Positions 23,446-34,577 of a stretch of DNA of 64,000 nt are shown here, in pieces. Within the stretch, counting starts at the first letter, position 1. Each line of letters begins with the position of its first letter. Position numbers and translations under genes: made by a program. The DNA comes from Trifolium pratense. Lineage: Eukaryota > Streptophyta > Magnoliopsida > Fabales > Fabaceae. Location: the NCBI RefSeq assembly GCF_020283565.1, contig NC_060060.1, positions 20,894,001-20,958,000 of the forward strand. The letters run 5' to 3'. The notes under the pieces are model-generated. The model saw only the letters and a program-made list of their open reading frames with translations, did not search any database and had not been told where the DNA came from.

Positions 23446-24928
23446 GTAACTATTCTAAATGAAGGCTATTTCTTGTTATTTTAATTTTTGTAAGATATGT
23501 ATAGTTTTAGATTTTTTTTTTATAATGTATAGTTTTACATTGGTAACAAGAGAAAATGACTAATAAAAAACAACATAATAAAAATATGTAGGGGAAACTG
23601 TTAATGTTTTGGGGTGGTAATTAATAAGTATTAAAAAAAATTATGAAACTGATTTAAGGATATATCATATATGTGACAAACAATTCACGAACAATGAAAC
23701 TGACAAGTTATAATTTAACTGCACTTTTTATTATTATAAAAATTTAACTCCATCTTATACCCAAAAAGAAAAGTATTAACTCCATTTTATATCAATTTTT
23801 TTTAACTCCATTGTGTTTGTACACGAGGGGGCGATCGGGGCATCATCCACATTGAACTCAAGAACAATTTTACAAGAATTTTGTAGAAGTAACACTTAAA
23901 AAAAATATAACCTACACCTACACACAGGAGATAAGTGTGAGTTAAAAGTTGCGGTTAATACTAACTAAAGATAACAAACATCACAAAAGTAAATCTAACT
24001 ATTTAACTCTAGTTACTCTAAGAGGTAGACAAGTTAATATCCTTGATTATATTTTGTTCTTTCATTCCATATGTAACAACTAACAATTATAAATTAGTAG
24101 TTTTATGCTTTTTGTTATCTCTGGTTTCAATTAAGATTAAGATCAAGTAGTTAATGAATTTCATTAAATGATGAATGTTCGGAAGAATTCGAGTTCAATT
24201 TTAAAGTTAAACAATTTGTTGGATCATGAGGTAAACCTTTAACCTAGTGCTCAACATATACAAAACCACCCAACATTTTTTTAAGAGGTATAAGTAAGTC
24301 CCTTACAACTCAACCTAATAAGATACGGAGTAACTTGTTGTCAAAAAAATGATACGGAGTAACTTATGGCCCTGATCCTCCTTATTTTCTACTTTTCTAC
24401 TTCTTTTTAAAAGAAATAAAGATGTACAAAATTGTATTTGACCATATTTCTCCTTAAAAAATTAGAAAAATAAAGTAAAGTAGAAAATAAGAAGAAGTTT
24501 GGTCCAACACAATTTTTTACCTCTTTATTAAACAACTAGTGATTAGTATTTTTTTTTTAATAAGTGATTAGTATTAGTATGACAGTACGTGTTCTCGTGT
24601 TTTTATAAAATATTGAGCCTTAAATGAATTTTTTAATATTCAAATTGAGGCCACTCTGCCCACATGCAAACATATTTAAATGTAGATCTTCTTTATAAAC
24701 TACTTTTATTTATTTCAGGAATATAAATTACTTTAAATTTGTCACGCGTAAATCTTTTTATTGATAATTTAATATTTAAAAAAAGAAATAGTTGAAAGTA
24801 GAAAAATATAACATAATATAAAATACTAGGCGAAATTCACAAGCAAGAAGAAAAATGTACAAGAAGAAAATTATTATCGGAAAAAGCCAAACAAATCATT
24901 AGTGTGAGTGAGAAACAGAGGGAGAAAA
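23446..24928. other. spacer between the divergent P450 and transporter copy A
   Basis: About 1.5 kb shared as the 5' flank of both the minus-strand P450 and the plus-strand EamA copy A. AT-rich, with a short direct repeat GATACGGAGTAACTT near 24320-24365. No gene or clear regulatory motif is identified. Confidence 0.5.
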
Positions 24929-25584
24929 ATGGTGAGTGAAGGAGCAATTGTAACAGCAGCAATGGTTGCAGCTCAATTCTTGGAAATGGGCAGTAACACA
25001 CTATTGAAATCAGCCACAAATGATGGAATGAGTATTTTTGTTTTCACTTTTTACTCAAATCTTTTGGCTCTTTGTTTCCTTCTACCTTCCACATTTTTCT
25101 ACCATAGGAAAAGAGAGCTCCTCCTCCAATTTCAACATCAATTTTCTTCAGAATGTTTCTTCTTAGCTGTCTAAGGTATGAACATAGTATAATAATTAAG
25201 AATCTAATTATGTAACATAGTATATGTGAAAGTAAATTCATTCAATTAATGATGTATCTGGACTATAATATAAGTGATATACGTTAGTTATTCAATAAAT
25301 TTAAAAAGTAAATTGTCTCTTATAAAAATGATCGGAGAGAGTATTATTTTATGGATCTGAATTTGATGGGCCTTGTCCCTGCTTAATTGTGCAGTACTAC
25401 AGTGCAGATTTTAATGAATACAGGAATTGGATATAGCTCTCCCACATTGGCATCTGCTATGATTGACCTTGTCCCTGCTTTTACCTTCATACTTGCTGTA
25501 ATTTCAAGGTTTGTTATTTTACTATTACCTCCCTTCCTATTAATTTCAAGGTTTGTCATTTTGGAGGATGAAAGTAGTAACCAA

Positions 25585-25973
25585 GGCAAGTTCTACTATG
25601 AACAAGTACATGATATGGTGCATGGTGCACAAGTCGTAGATTTCATTATAACGAATACGAATTTTACAAAATTCACCGTTGGATTGAAAGTTTATATCAT
25701 ATAGATCATCTGTAATTTTTTTAAAAAAAAATTGAAAATCATTTGATATTTTATTGAGACCCGTTAAAATTAACGGTTTATGAATTTTTATTAAATATCG
25801 TTAATCTTTATGAGACTCAATAACATATCAAATGATTTTAAATTTTTTTATGGATGATCTATATAATATAAACTTTCAATCCAACGATGGATTTTCTAAA
25901 ATTCGTATTCGTTATAATAAAATCGGCGACTTGTGTATCATGCACCATATCATGCACTTGTGCATGTTAGCCA
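25585..25973. mobile_element. foldback MITE in intron 2 of copy A
   Basis: Inverted arms meet around 25780. The outer part is AAGTACATGATATGGTGCA... and the right end is the complement (TGCACCATATCATGCACTTG). The inner arms carry TTCACCGTTGGATTGAAAG and its inverse. Related full or half copies lie at 32745-32940, 34982-35570 and 43826-44035, so the family is concentrated in this array. Confidence 0.7.
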
Positions 25974-26423
25974 AAACCCTTATTATCCTGATTATATAAG
26001 AAAAATCGAGTTCACAGAAACAAAAACTGATATATGTGGCCTATATTTAAAATCAGACGACAAGTTTTGTTGACCTAATCTTTTTCATATCAAGAACTGG
26101 AGGGAGTATCATCTGCTAAATTTTTGCAACCACAAACTTGATTAAAAATTTAGATGAAAATATTTTTGTCAAGAAATTGAAATGAAATTTATGTATAACC
26201 TAATCTATATTTGACATTTTTTTAAATAGAGGTGTAAGACTTTTTTAAAAATATTTTAGGCCTACTAGACTTAATTAATTCTTAAAAAGTCTAACTCTTA
26301 TATTTTCACTTCTAAATGTAAATCAACTTTCTGAACAATTGTAATGAGAACTGCATTCAATGAAAATAGGTGGAAGTAGCACATCTAGGACAACAGTTAG
26401 ATAGTTAAATCGTATAAGGTCTC

Positions 26424-26500
26424 ATGAGTTCAACTCATTTGGCAAGAACATTACATTATATATGTAGGGGGCCGGGTTCGAAACACAAAACACGCAGAAC
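26424..26500 (+). mobile_element. SINE fragment in intron 2 of copy A
   Basis: A tRNA-like head (GAGTTCAACTCATTTGGCAAG) and B-box-like GGGTTCGAAAC about 45 bp later resemble the SINE family at 14819. The tail is poorly preserved. Confidence 0.4.
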
Positions 26501-27149
26501 ATATTTAATTTTTTTTTTTTTTGGAAAAGGTGGAACATATTCAATTGATTCGAATAAGATGATATCTCTAATATCTACTTGATTCAAATGATACAACTCA
26601 AAACCTTATTATGCAATTCTTCACAATATTGCATTTGGCATCAACATAATAATTTTCCTTTATACAACTTTTAATATATGTCATTTGGCATGAACATAAA
26701 AATAATTTGACATGAACACAACATGCACTTTCAGGATGGAAAATCTAAATCTGAAACAACATAGTAGCCAAGCTAAAATCATTGGTACAATGGTCTCCAT
26801 TGCAGGGGCATTAACTGTGACATTATATAAAGGGATACAATTGATTAGTGATACCTTTCGAATTAAAGAAATAGGAGCAAGTCAAATTTACATGACAGGG
26901 ACATCAAACTGGATAATTGGTGCTTTTCTTCTTGCAACTGCTAGCTTTTGCCTTTCTGTTTTATTTATTGTCCAGGTAAACAAACAATTGTGAACATTAT
27001 GGTTTTAAATTGCAGCTGCAGTTGCGATTTATGTATAACAATATGTAAATGTGGCCGATGCAAATTTTTTTATGGTTGCAAGATCGAAAACTTTGATTTT
27101 GTTGTCCAAATTGTGATCATCGACATTTTTTAAACATTTATTTCATTTT

Positions 27150-27501
27150 GGGTTATTAGGTGTTTGTCCCCTGTAATGTTAGCGAGTTTTGTTTTACCCC
27201 CAGTAATATTATTTTTTTCGATTACCCCTGTAATGTCAAGATTCCATCATTTTAGCCCTTATTGAATATTTTGTCTTAAGATTGATTCCCTAAAAATGAT
27301 GACGTGACATGCTTAGTGAGAGGGTAAATTAAAATTTGCTAACATTAAAGGGGCAAAAAGTCGGAATATTTTTAAGCCAACATATTCAATAAGGAGCTAA
27401 AATGATAGAATCTTGACATTATAGGAGGGATAATAAAAAAAATATTGCAAGGGATAAAACAAAACTCGTTAACATTACAAGGAATAAAGATCTATTAACC
27501 C
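27150..27501. mobile_element. Mutator-type MITE, 352 bp, in intron 3 of copy A
   Basis: Inverted ends starting GGGTTATTAG / GGGTTAATAG extend about 130 bp per arm with moderate divergence. The exact 9-bp TSD TTTCATTTT lies at 27141-27149 and 27502-27510. Confidence 0.85.
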
Positions 27502-27844
27502 TTTCATTTTTCTTTGCACCAATTCAAAAATTATGCAAATTTCTTCTTTTTTTTTTTCTTTTTCATATTGCACTTACCCTGCTTGCACCGATTCAGAAAT
27601 TTATTTCATTTTTCTTTTTCCACCTATATACACAGACTTGGATTATCAGGGAATATCCTGAAGAGTTGGTGGTAACAACTATTTGTTGTGGTTTAGTGGT
27701 AATTTTATCTGCAATTGTAGCTCTCATTGCAGAGGGAAATTCAAATGTTTGGATTCTCAGACCTGATAAGGAGTTGGTAGTTGTGTGTTATTCAGTAAGT
27801 ATATTATACCTTATGATTGTAATATTATAATATTATATAAATTA

Positions 27845-28374
27845 GGCTTTAATGCAGTTTTGATCCCCCTATTTTGAAAAACCTGAACTTTTGATCCCCC
27901 TATTTTAAAACTCAACACTTTTGATCCCCCTATTTTAGTTTTTTGTTAGTTTTAGTCCCCCACCTCAATTTGGTCAAACTTTTGCTTATGTGTCATGCTC
28001 ACTGATGACGTGGCATTGTACATGTGGACAAACAATTTCCTTAGATAGTGTCCCGAGCCCCAATCTTTTGCTTCTTTGATTGCAGTGATGTAAACACGAT
28101 CATCTTTAAGGAATCTCATTGCAAAACATGCATCTCTATAGGTCAAATATTGCGTGTCACCAATTTTTCTAACATCATCATAGCAAGTTGTCCACATGTA
28201 CAATGCCACGTCATCAGTAAGCATGACACATTAGCAAAAGTTTGACCAAATTGAGGTGGGGGACTAAAACTAACAAAAAACTAAAATAGGGGGATCAAAA
28301 GTGCTGAGTTTTAAAATAGGGGGATCAAAAGTTCAGGTTTTTCAAAATAGGGGGATCAAAACTGTATTAAAGCC
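27845..28374. mobile_element. Mutator element with near-perfect arms and captured gene fragment (Pack-MULE like)
   Basis: 530 bp in intron 4 of copy A. Exact 9-bp TSD TATAAATTA at 27836-27844 and 28375-28383. Arms of about 185 bp starting GGCTTTAAT differ at only about four positions by eye, so the element is young. Each arm contains three spaced TTTTGATCCCCCTATTTT units. The loop of about 160 bp is not AT-rich filler: on the minus strand it reads as part of a helicase (separate entry). Confidence 0.85.
28032..28198 (-). pseudogene. captured fragment of Helitron/PIF1-type helicase
   Basis: In the loop of the Mutator element the minus strand encodes, without a stop, YRDACFAMRFLKDDRVYI and then AIKEAKDWGSGHYLRKLF. 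This fits the plant PIF1-like/Helitron helicase block with consensus of the type T-x-x-DACYALGLLxDD-x-EYIxAI-x-EAS-x-WGSG-x-x-LRxLF. Only about 55 residues are present, with no helicase motifs I-VI, so it has no enzymatic function. It lies antisense to copy A. Family identification is by recall. Confidence 0.6.
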
Positions 28375-28867
28375 TATAAATTATAAATTGTAGCTATGTG
28401 ATTATTTTTTTTTTATGAAGGTTATATGTAAATTTTTTAATTTGTGGTGATTTCATTTATAGGCAATTTTTGTGGTATCCATGAGGAGTGTTGTAATCAC
28501 ATGGGCATTCCGTAAGAAAGGACCAATATATGTAGCTATGTTCAATCCATTAGGAATGGTCATTGCACTTGGCATGGGTGTAATATTTTTGGGGGACAGT
28601 CTTTATCTTGGAAGGTAAATAAATTCACTTATACAACAACATATTGTGAAAAATAATTTAATTGATATGTATTAATTCAAGATTGGCCTTTTATTTAAAA
28701 ATTTGTTTTATTTATTTTTGTACAGCATGATTGGAGCTGCTATAATAGCCATTGGATTTTATGCTGTGATGTGGGCCCAAGCTCAAGAGGAACACAAAAC
28801 AAGTGAAAAATATTTTCCCACATCTTCTTCGGCCCCTTTGTTGTCAAACAAAAACTTGGATTTCTAG

Positions 28868-29233
28868 ATGACTTTGCTTTTGTAAGATGGAAAGGCAATA
28901 CTTAGCAGTTAATAAAAAAGTAATATACAGGGTTATGTTGCTCATGTGCGTAATCTTCTAGCTTAGTTTCTTTTATTGTTGGTTATTTATCCGACTTTCG
29001 AGCACACGATTAGATGGATTCTCTTCAACCCCTTAATTAAGTTGAGTAGTTGATTCTCGCCATAATGCAGGGTTCGGATTTTGTTGGTTGTATGGGTTTG
29101 AGTATTCAATATATTGATCACTTTCTTAATATAATTTTCTTTGCTTATTTAAAAAAAAATCGATCATTCAATAACAATTTTTAATTTGTCGTTGGCTTGG
29201 TGGCCAACACTAACAAAAATAAATAAGTAGGGG
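28868..29233. other. 3' flank of copy A
   Basis: AT-rich, probably includes the 3' UTR of copy A. Nothing else recognised. Confidence 0.4.
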
Positions 29234-30657
29234 TGATAGTGGCTCTGCAAGTGCACAAAATCGCAACCAAGTAATAAAGTGATAAGTTATCATGCTTCAC
29301 AGGGATTGTGCCAAAATTTCTAGTTTCGCTTAGGAATTTAGAAAATAAATATTTTGCATTCGCTTTATTTGTTTGAGAGAGTTTTGCATTAAAAATAAAT
29401 AACAATAAAGTAAAGGACGAGAAATTAAAGAGCAATTAATATAAAAAGGTGTGCGAGTAGATGCACGGGGTGGTTAAATGTTTCAAATCCCTCCCTTGCT
29501 CCGGCTTGGTAACTGACGTTATATTATACCTCATTATTAGTTATAAGCTACCGAATTAATTTCTATTAAAATAAGCCTAGTATTACTATACTTATTTCTA
29601 TTGCAATCTGACTTAGGTCGAACCAATTAAGCTTTGTTATGTTTAACCTTCGTTATTTTGTATCATTACCTTTAACGGGTTCAACCTCTAAAGAGTGCGT
29701 CCTAACCTTTAGAAGTTCAGAATTTAACAAGTTCTCTACGTCAGCTCGGTTTCCTAATATCATTGCAGAATTTAACACGTGTGATTCTTAATCCTGCCCC
29801 CGTATCGTCAGATACTGAATTTAATGGTCTCATATTGATAGGATGAAATGTCTTTTTAGTCTGGTCTATTAATTCTGTTGTCACAGGATCAACTAATTTC
29901 CTCTAGGTTCATTCACTTAATGTGATCAATATTAAGAATGAATAATTAAGGCAAAGACAAATATAGAAAATAATTTAACAATAATTGAGCATAAACTTTA
30001 TCGAACCATAATTACATTATCAAGCATTCATAAGGGAGTTCATCTACTCGACCTAACCTAGGAAAAATAAATAACAAAGACAATAAAAGAAAAGAACCTT
30101 ATTGGCCTTGGAGTTCCTTGGCCTCCTTGCCCCTCCTTAGAGTTCTCTTAACTCTCTCTTGAGTATCACTATTGTTGAGTGATTTCTGAATGAATAATTG
30201 TGAAGGAGAAGGACTCTATTTATAGTTTTTCAGCTGAATTTGGGCTTTTTCTGCACACCTATCGTATCCATCGTAGCCACGATGGCGTCTAATTTTGCCT
30301 CATCGTGGCCACAATGGATCATGTCGTGGTACGATGGAAGATTTCCTCCAGATTTTCTGTTTTTCTTCAACCGCCTTCATCGTGCCACGATGGTACTTCA
30401 TCGTGGTACAATGGAAAGATTTGTTGCAGATTTTCTTTAATTTAAACCGCCTCTCATCGTGCCGCGTTGAATCTCATCGTGGATACGATGGTGTGCGCGT
30501 TTTATTACGTTTTTGCCCTTTTTATGCTTTTTCCACTTTTCTTGCTTCTGGGCTAAGTAACTTCCCTTTTCCAGGTATTTGCTTGCTTTTGGGCTTCAAT
30601 TGCTATTAAAACTATCCTAATTTAATACTAAAAACATCATATAATTAACTGTCATCA
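29234..30657 (-). repeat. solo LTR, about 1.42 kb, minus orientation
   Basis: On the minus strand it starts TGATGACAG and ends CACTATCA, with inverted ends TGAT/ATCA. A TATA box lies in CTATAAATAGAGTCC (minus strand, around 30207-30225), followed by a downstream transcribed-looking region. Flanks AGGGG (29229-29233) and AGGGA (30658-30662) match in 4 of 5 bases as a decayed TSD. No PBS, PPT or second LTR is present, so it is a solo LTR. Size and style suggest a large Gypsy-type element. The family is not identified. Confidence 0.65.
30261..30491. repeat. cluster of imperfect palindromes CATCGTGGYACGATGG inside the LTR
   Basis: About seven variants of a 16-bp palindrome (CATCGTGCCACGATGG, CATCGTGGCCACAATGG, CATCGTGGATACGATGG and others) occur within 230 bp, upstream of the LTR TATA box in its own orientation. 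Confidence 0.8.
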
Positions 30658-31587
30658 AGGGAGTAGCGGGCGTCATGAGTTCAAACCCACACAGACACTC
30701 ATATTCGGTTGTGAATTTGATTTGAAAAAAACTCACATCATATTTTGATGTATGGAGTAAAATTACCAACAATCAATAACTACGGTAAAACAATGATAAT
30801 TATAAGAACAAATAATAAGATAAAGGAAAAGAAATAAGAACACATGACATTTATTCACTCAAATGAAGTCAACAATGTTCTACGTCTATGGGACTAGGAG
30901 TGAGGAATCGTCTGTTTTAAAAAGCAGTTACAAGAATTACACTTCAATTCAAATTATACCATTTTCTCTCGAATCTCTACCTATGATCAAGAGAGTAGGG
31001 ATGTATCCATAAATTTTAATAAGTGGGGTCAAAATCATAATATAAAAAACAAATATATATACCATAAAAAAATAATTACAATGTTTTTTTTTTTTTATAC
31101 AATGCAAATCTACTTTGGTTTCTTAATCAATTCTCTTATGAAACTCATTAGCATTAGTATTAATTTTATAGTTTGTTGTAGTGTAATATAATGAATTGAC
31201 TATGTGGAGACAATAATATCATATAAGTGGGATCACATTGTATAAATTTATAATACTTTTTTAGATTCATGAAATGATTGATGTATTTGGTTTAAGAAAT
31301 GGACCAGATACATCAAAAAGAATCTCACACACAGATCTTGCAGAAAAGCACACATGCATGTATCGGATATTGTCTTGCATATGCGTCGATAAATATTATT
31401 GGCTTTGAATTTGCAAACAAAAGTTATTAGCATATTTTGCTAAGCGAATCTACATTCTTTAAGCGATTTCATCTAAACTCATATTTTTTATTTATTTTAA
31501 GTCATTCTTTACATGTTCCAATAGTGCTAACCACCTGACTATGAGATTAGAGGCATGACAAATTATAAATCGTAATAACTTTTATAT
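30658..31587. other. intergenic, no supported gene
   Basis: AT-rich. A tRNA-like GAGTTCAAACCC near 30680 could be a SINE relic. Nothing else. Confidence 0.4.
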
Positions 31588-32135
31588 ATGAAATTTTGTA
31601 TACATATACATCTGATGAAAATCCCACAATTTCTCGTAATAAAGAAATTAACACCTAACAATTACCATTCTTGGGTGTGTTTGATGGACATAGCATTCAT
31701 TGACAAAAACAAATTCACATTTGTTGATGGTTCGATTTTGGTTCCCGATCCCCGATTTTACCTATCAGGCTTGGAAGCGATGCAACAATATTGTTCATTC
31801 TTTGATCATCAATTTCATTTCTACTTCAATCAGATAAAACATTATCTACAAAGATCTTGCTTGTGTGGAAAAATGTTAAAGAATGTTTTGCTCGAGTTTA
31901 TCGCATTTGTGTTGTAAAAATGTCAATTCGATTTGTATATCATGTGATGGATATTTTCATTGTGTAACATGAAGATGTATCACGATGAAGATAATGTTAC
32001 ATGTTTTTTTCAAAGGATTGAATGAAAATTTGCAATGGTGAAACCTCAAATTTTGTGAATTAATCCTTTACCTATTATCACTACTGATTTTTCTTTGTTG
32101 CTTGAACATGAGAGAGCCAAAATGCCTTAATCGTA
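31588..32135 (+). pseudogene. decayed copia gag fragment
   Basis: The first frame reads LTPNNYHSWVCLMDIAF and then KFTFVDGSILVPDP, the N-terminal motif of plant copia Gag (the type with NY-x-x-W...AL-x-x-KNK-x-x-F-x-DG-x-I-x-x-P). Further downstream, in shifted frames, ENFAMVKPQIL and PLPIITTDFSLLLEHER match the later Gag block (RF-x-x-VR-x-QI-x-x-x-x-PLP-x-x-x-x-xFS-x-x-x-xxER). At least two frameshifts and several stops are present. No LTR or pol is attached. Its sequence gives no link to the two copia elements at 0-12 kb. Confidence 0.7.
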
Positions 32136-34421
32136 AGATAAAATTAGATATCGAAATATATTATATGAAATTAGAACACACTTCTTACTTGAGAATCATA
32201 ATCACCATAAGCGTCAATATTAGAATCGCCAATATATTAGACCATATATTCTTTTGTCTCATCACATGCTTCGGATTTAATGTTTTGAATGAGGCAAACC
32301 TCAAACAAGCTTATGTTAGAGATACAACAAAAACCTAACCAATCTATTAATAACATGATGTAGTAATTGATCCATTTTCTAGATAAAAAATGTCAATCAT
32401 TCTATAAATTTAAAAATAATTTTTTCATATTAAAGATTAGAGGGAAAAACATTTTAAAAGTCAATAATAATTTCAAAAATGTCGAAAACTGTATGACATT
32501 TGCTCAAAAGTCACCTTTAAAAGTCAATAGTAAACTTGAACATTTACTTGAATAAAAAGTAAGAGATCATGTACCAAAATAAAATAATATATGAAAATCA
32601 CTTTTAGAAATAATATTACTTTCTTTAGAGGAATATAAATTATTTTCTGTCACACTCACAATTTTATTTTATTTTTACTTTTGACGTTTCTTGTTGTCTC
32701 GGAAGACGAATGTTACATAACTTTGTCTTGGTCAAGTCTAACATGCACAAGTTATTGATGTGGTGCATGGTGCACAAGTCTCGAATAACATTATAACGAA
32801 TACGAATTTTACAAAATCGATCGTTGGATTAAAAGATTATATCATATAGATCATCCATAAAAAAATTTAAAAAAATTAAAAATCATTTGATATATTATTA
32901 AAATCCATCAAAATCAACAATATTTAATAAAAACTCTTAAACAGTTGATAACAAAAACAAAACAAAAATTTGGTGACTAGTTAGCCTTTAAATATTTTTC
33001 TACTAATCAGTAATCATGTGGTTCGTATCTTCTTTGATTTGTAGAATAAAAGATTCTCTCCATTACAGCTTTGTTGTGCAGTCACTCATTTGATAATATT
33101 ATTATTATTATTTTATTAAATACTTAAATTTTCTAACTCAGCACGTTGTCTCGTACGTCAAACAAATTATTAAATAATTCTACCAATAATTTTTTTTTTA
33201 ATTATTAATTTATAATTTTTTTGGCACAAGGTGTGCTGAGAATTTATTTTTTTTTTAATCAAAAGGTGGAAGCTAAGAGCTATCCACACCAAACAAGAAA
33301 ACAACGGAAAGGAAAAAAGCCACAAATAAAGAAGCAAGAAAACAACGGAAACTAACAACTAAAATGCTACAACATCAATGATTTTGTTTTTTTAAATTAA
33401 CTTTAAAGAATCGTGAATAGTTTACTGAACAATAGATAAAAATTATTAATAAATTTGTAAGTAGAGTAAAAGTTAGTTTGTATTTTATCGATCACTTGTT
33501 ATGTGTCTAAATTTTATTAGTTATTGAATAAATTATTCAAAAAATTTAAGAGGTAAATTATATTATATTTTTTTGAAGCAGTAAACTATACTGTATTATC
33601 TAACTTTTTTTTTTTTAAGCATGTATTATCTAACTTTATTATTATGTATCAATTTAACTCATTTGCTTTAAATGCTTATAAAAATAAAATAAAAACTCAT
33701 TTGCTTTAAATCAATTTATTTAGTGGGATTCAAAAAAGCAAAGAGAGTGATACATAATGGAGATGCATTGAAGTACTCTTGTGCTAATAGTTGAACACTT
33801 ACCATTGTGTGTTGTGGATGCTCAAAGTTAATTTATTAGAGTTTCTTAATATGCATCAGCCATCTTTTTAAGATTAAATTACCATAGATTGTTCATTAAT
33901 ATGCATGAGCACTTATTCTCCAGTATTATTTATTACAGAAGTTTTAAGATTAAATTATAATTTATTGTCTCAATTATAATAATGTAGAGTTAATTGAGAT
34001 GTATAGAGTTATTGTCGGGACGCATTTAATTTTTTTTAAGAGATATTGAGTTGGAGGAATAAAGTGTTTATTAAGTATTATTATTGAAAAATTATAAATA
34101 TATGATGTGTATACGTGTGATCTAGTTAAGTATTAAAAAAATGGGGAGCTATATATATATTGTGGAACATATTAGTGGGTTGGATTTTTATTATTTTTTA
34201 ATAGTATTTTATTTTAATTTTTTTGCGTAAAAAAATAGTATTTGGTTTTTGGTTTTTTAACGCTCCGATTCTCAGGAAAGGGGGCCAGTTAATTCAGAGT
34301 TCGACCGCGAGATAAGTAAAGTCTAACAAAGAATTATTCCTACTATAAATTGAACTCAGATTCTCCCGAACAATTCGTCCTATAGAGTGAACTCATTAAC
34401 CGCTCGAATCTATTATCTTAG
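32136..34421. other. intergenic, no supported gene
   Basis: AT-rich. Contains one half of the foldback MITE family at about 32745-32940 (GTGGTGCATGGTGCACAAG onward) and a SINE-like relic at about 34258-34425 on the minus strand. Small frames are not convincing. Confidence 0.5.
32745..32940. mobile_element. half of the foldback MITE family
   Basis: Matches the left arm of the elements at 25585 and 34982 (ATAACGAATACGAATTTTAC, then a CGTTGGATTAAAAG stretch). The opposite arm is missing. Confidence 0.55.
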
Positions 34422-34577
34422 TTTATTTTTTAATAGTATTGTTTATCGAATATGTTAACAAGACTGGCCCTTTGTCATTAAAATAATGGTTAAATTATTA
34501 AATGATGAAACCAAATTATTAAAGTGAGAGTGATTGAGGAGAAAGGAATTGAAGGAAAAAAAGAGAGATAGAGAGAA
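34422..34577 (+). promoter_or_regulatory. 5' flank of copy B, conserved with copy C
   Basis: About 150 bp up to the ATG are nearly identical to 44559-44719 upstream of copy C (shared GTCATTAAAATAATGGTTAA and AAGTGAGAGTGATTGAGGAG). Copies A and D lack this block. It probably contains the core promoter and 5' UTR; no TATA position is asserted. Confidence 0.6.

Larger units (their letters stand above)
24929..28867 (+). pseudogene. UMAMIT/WAT1-related EamA transporter copy A, frameshifted in exon 1
   Basis: Six exons: 24929-25175, 25395-25508, 26735-26975, 27636-27794, 28463-28614, 28726-28867, all with GT-AG sites. Exons 2-6 are open and match copies B-D. Exon 1 is 247 nt against 245 nt in every other copy: an extra AG in AAAAGAGAGCTCC (about 25112; AAAAGAGCTCC in copy B) shifts the frame after ...FYHRKR and gives a stop at 25172-25174, leaving 81 aa. 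All transmembrane helices after the second are lost. The family (10 TM, two EamA repeats) exports amino acids or auxin-like compounds. Exons 3-6 are closest to copy D. It is either a young pseudogene or an assembly error, since the rest of the gene is undamaged. Confidence 0.85.
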
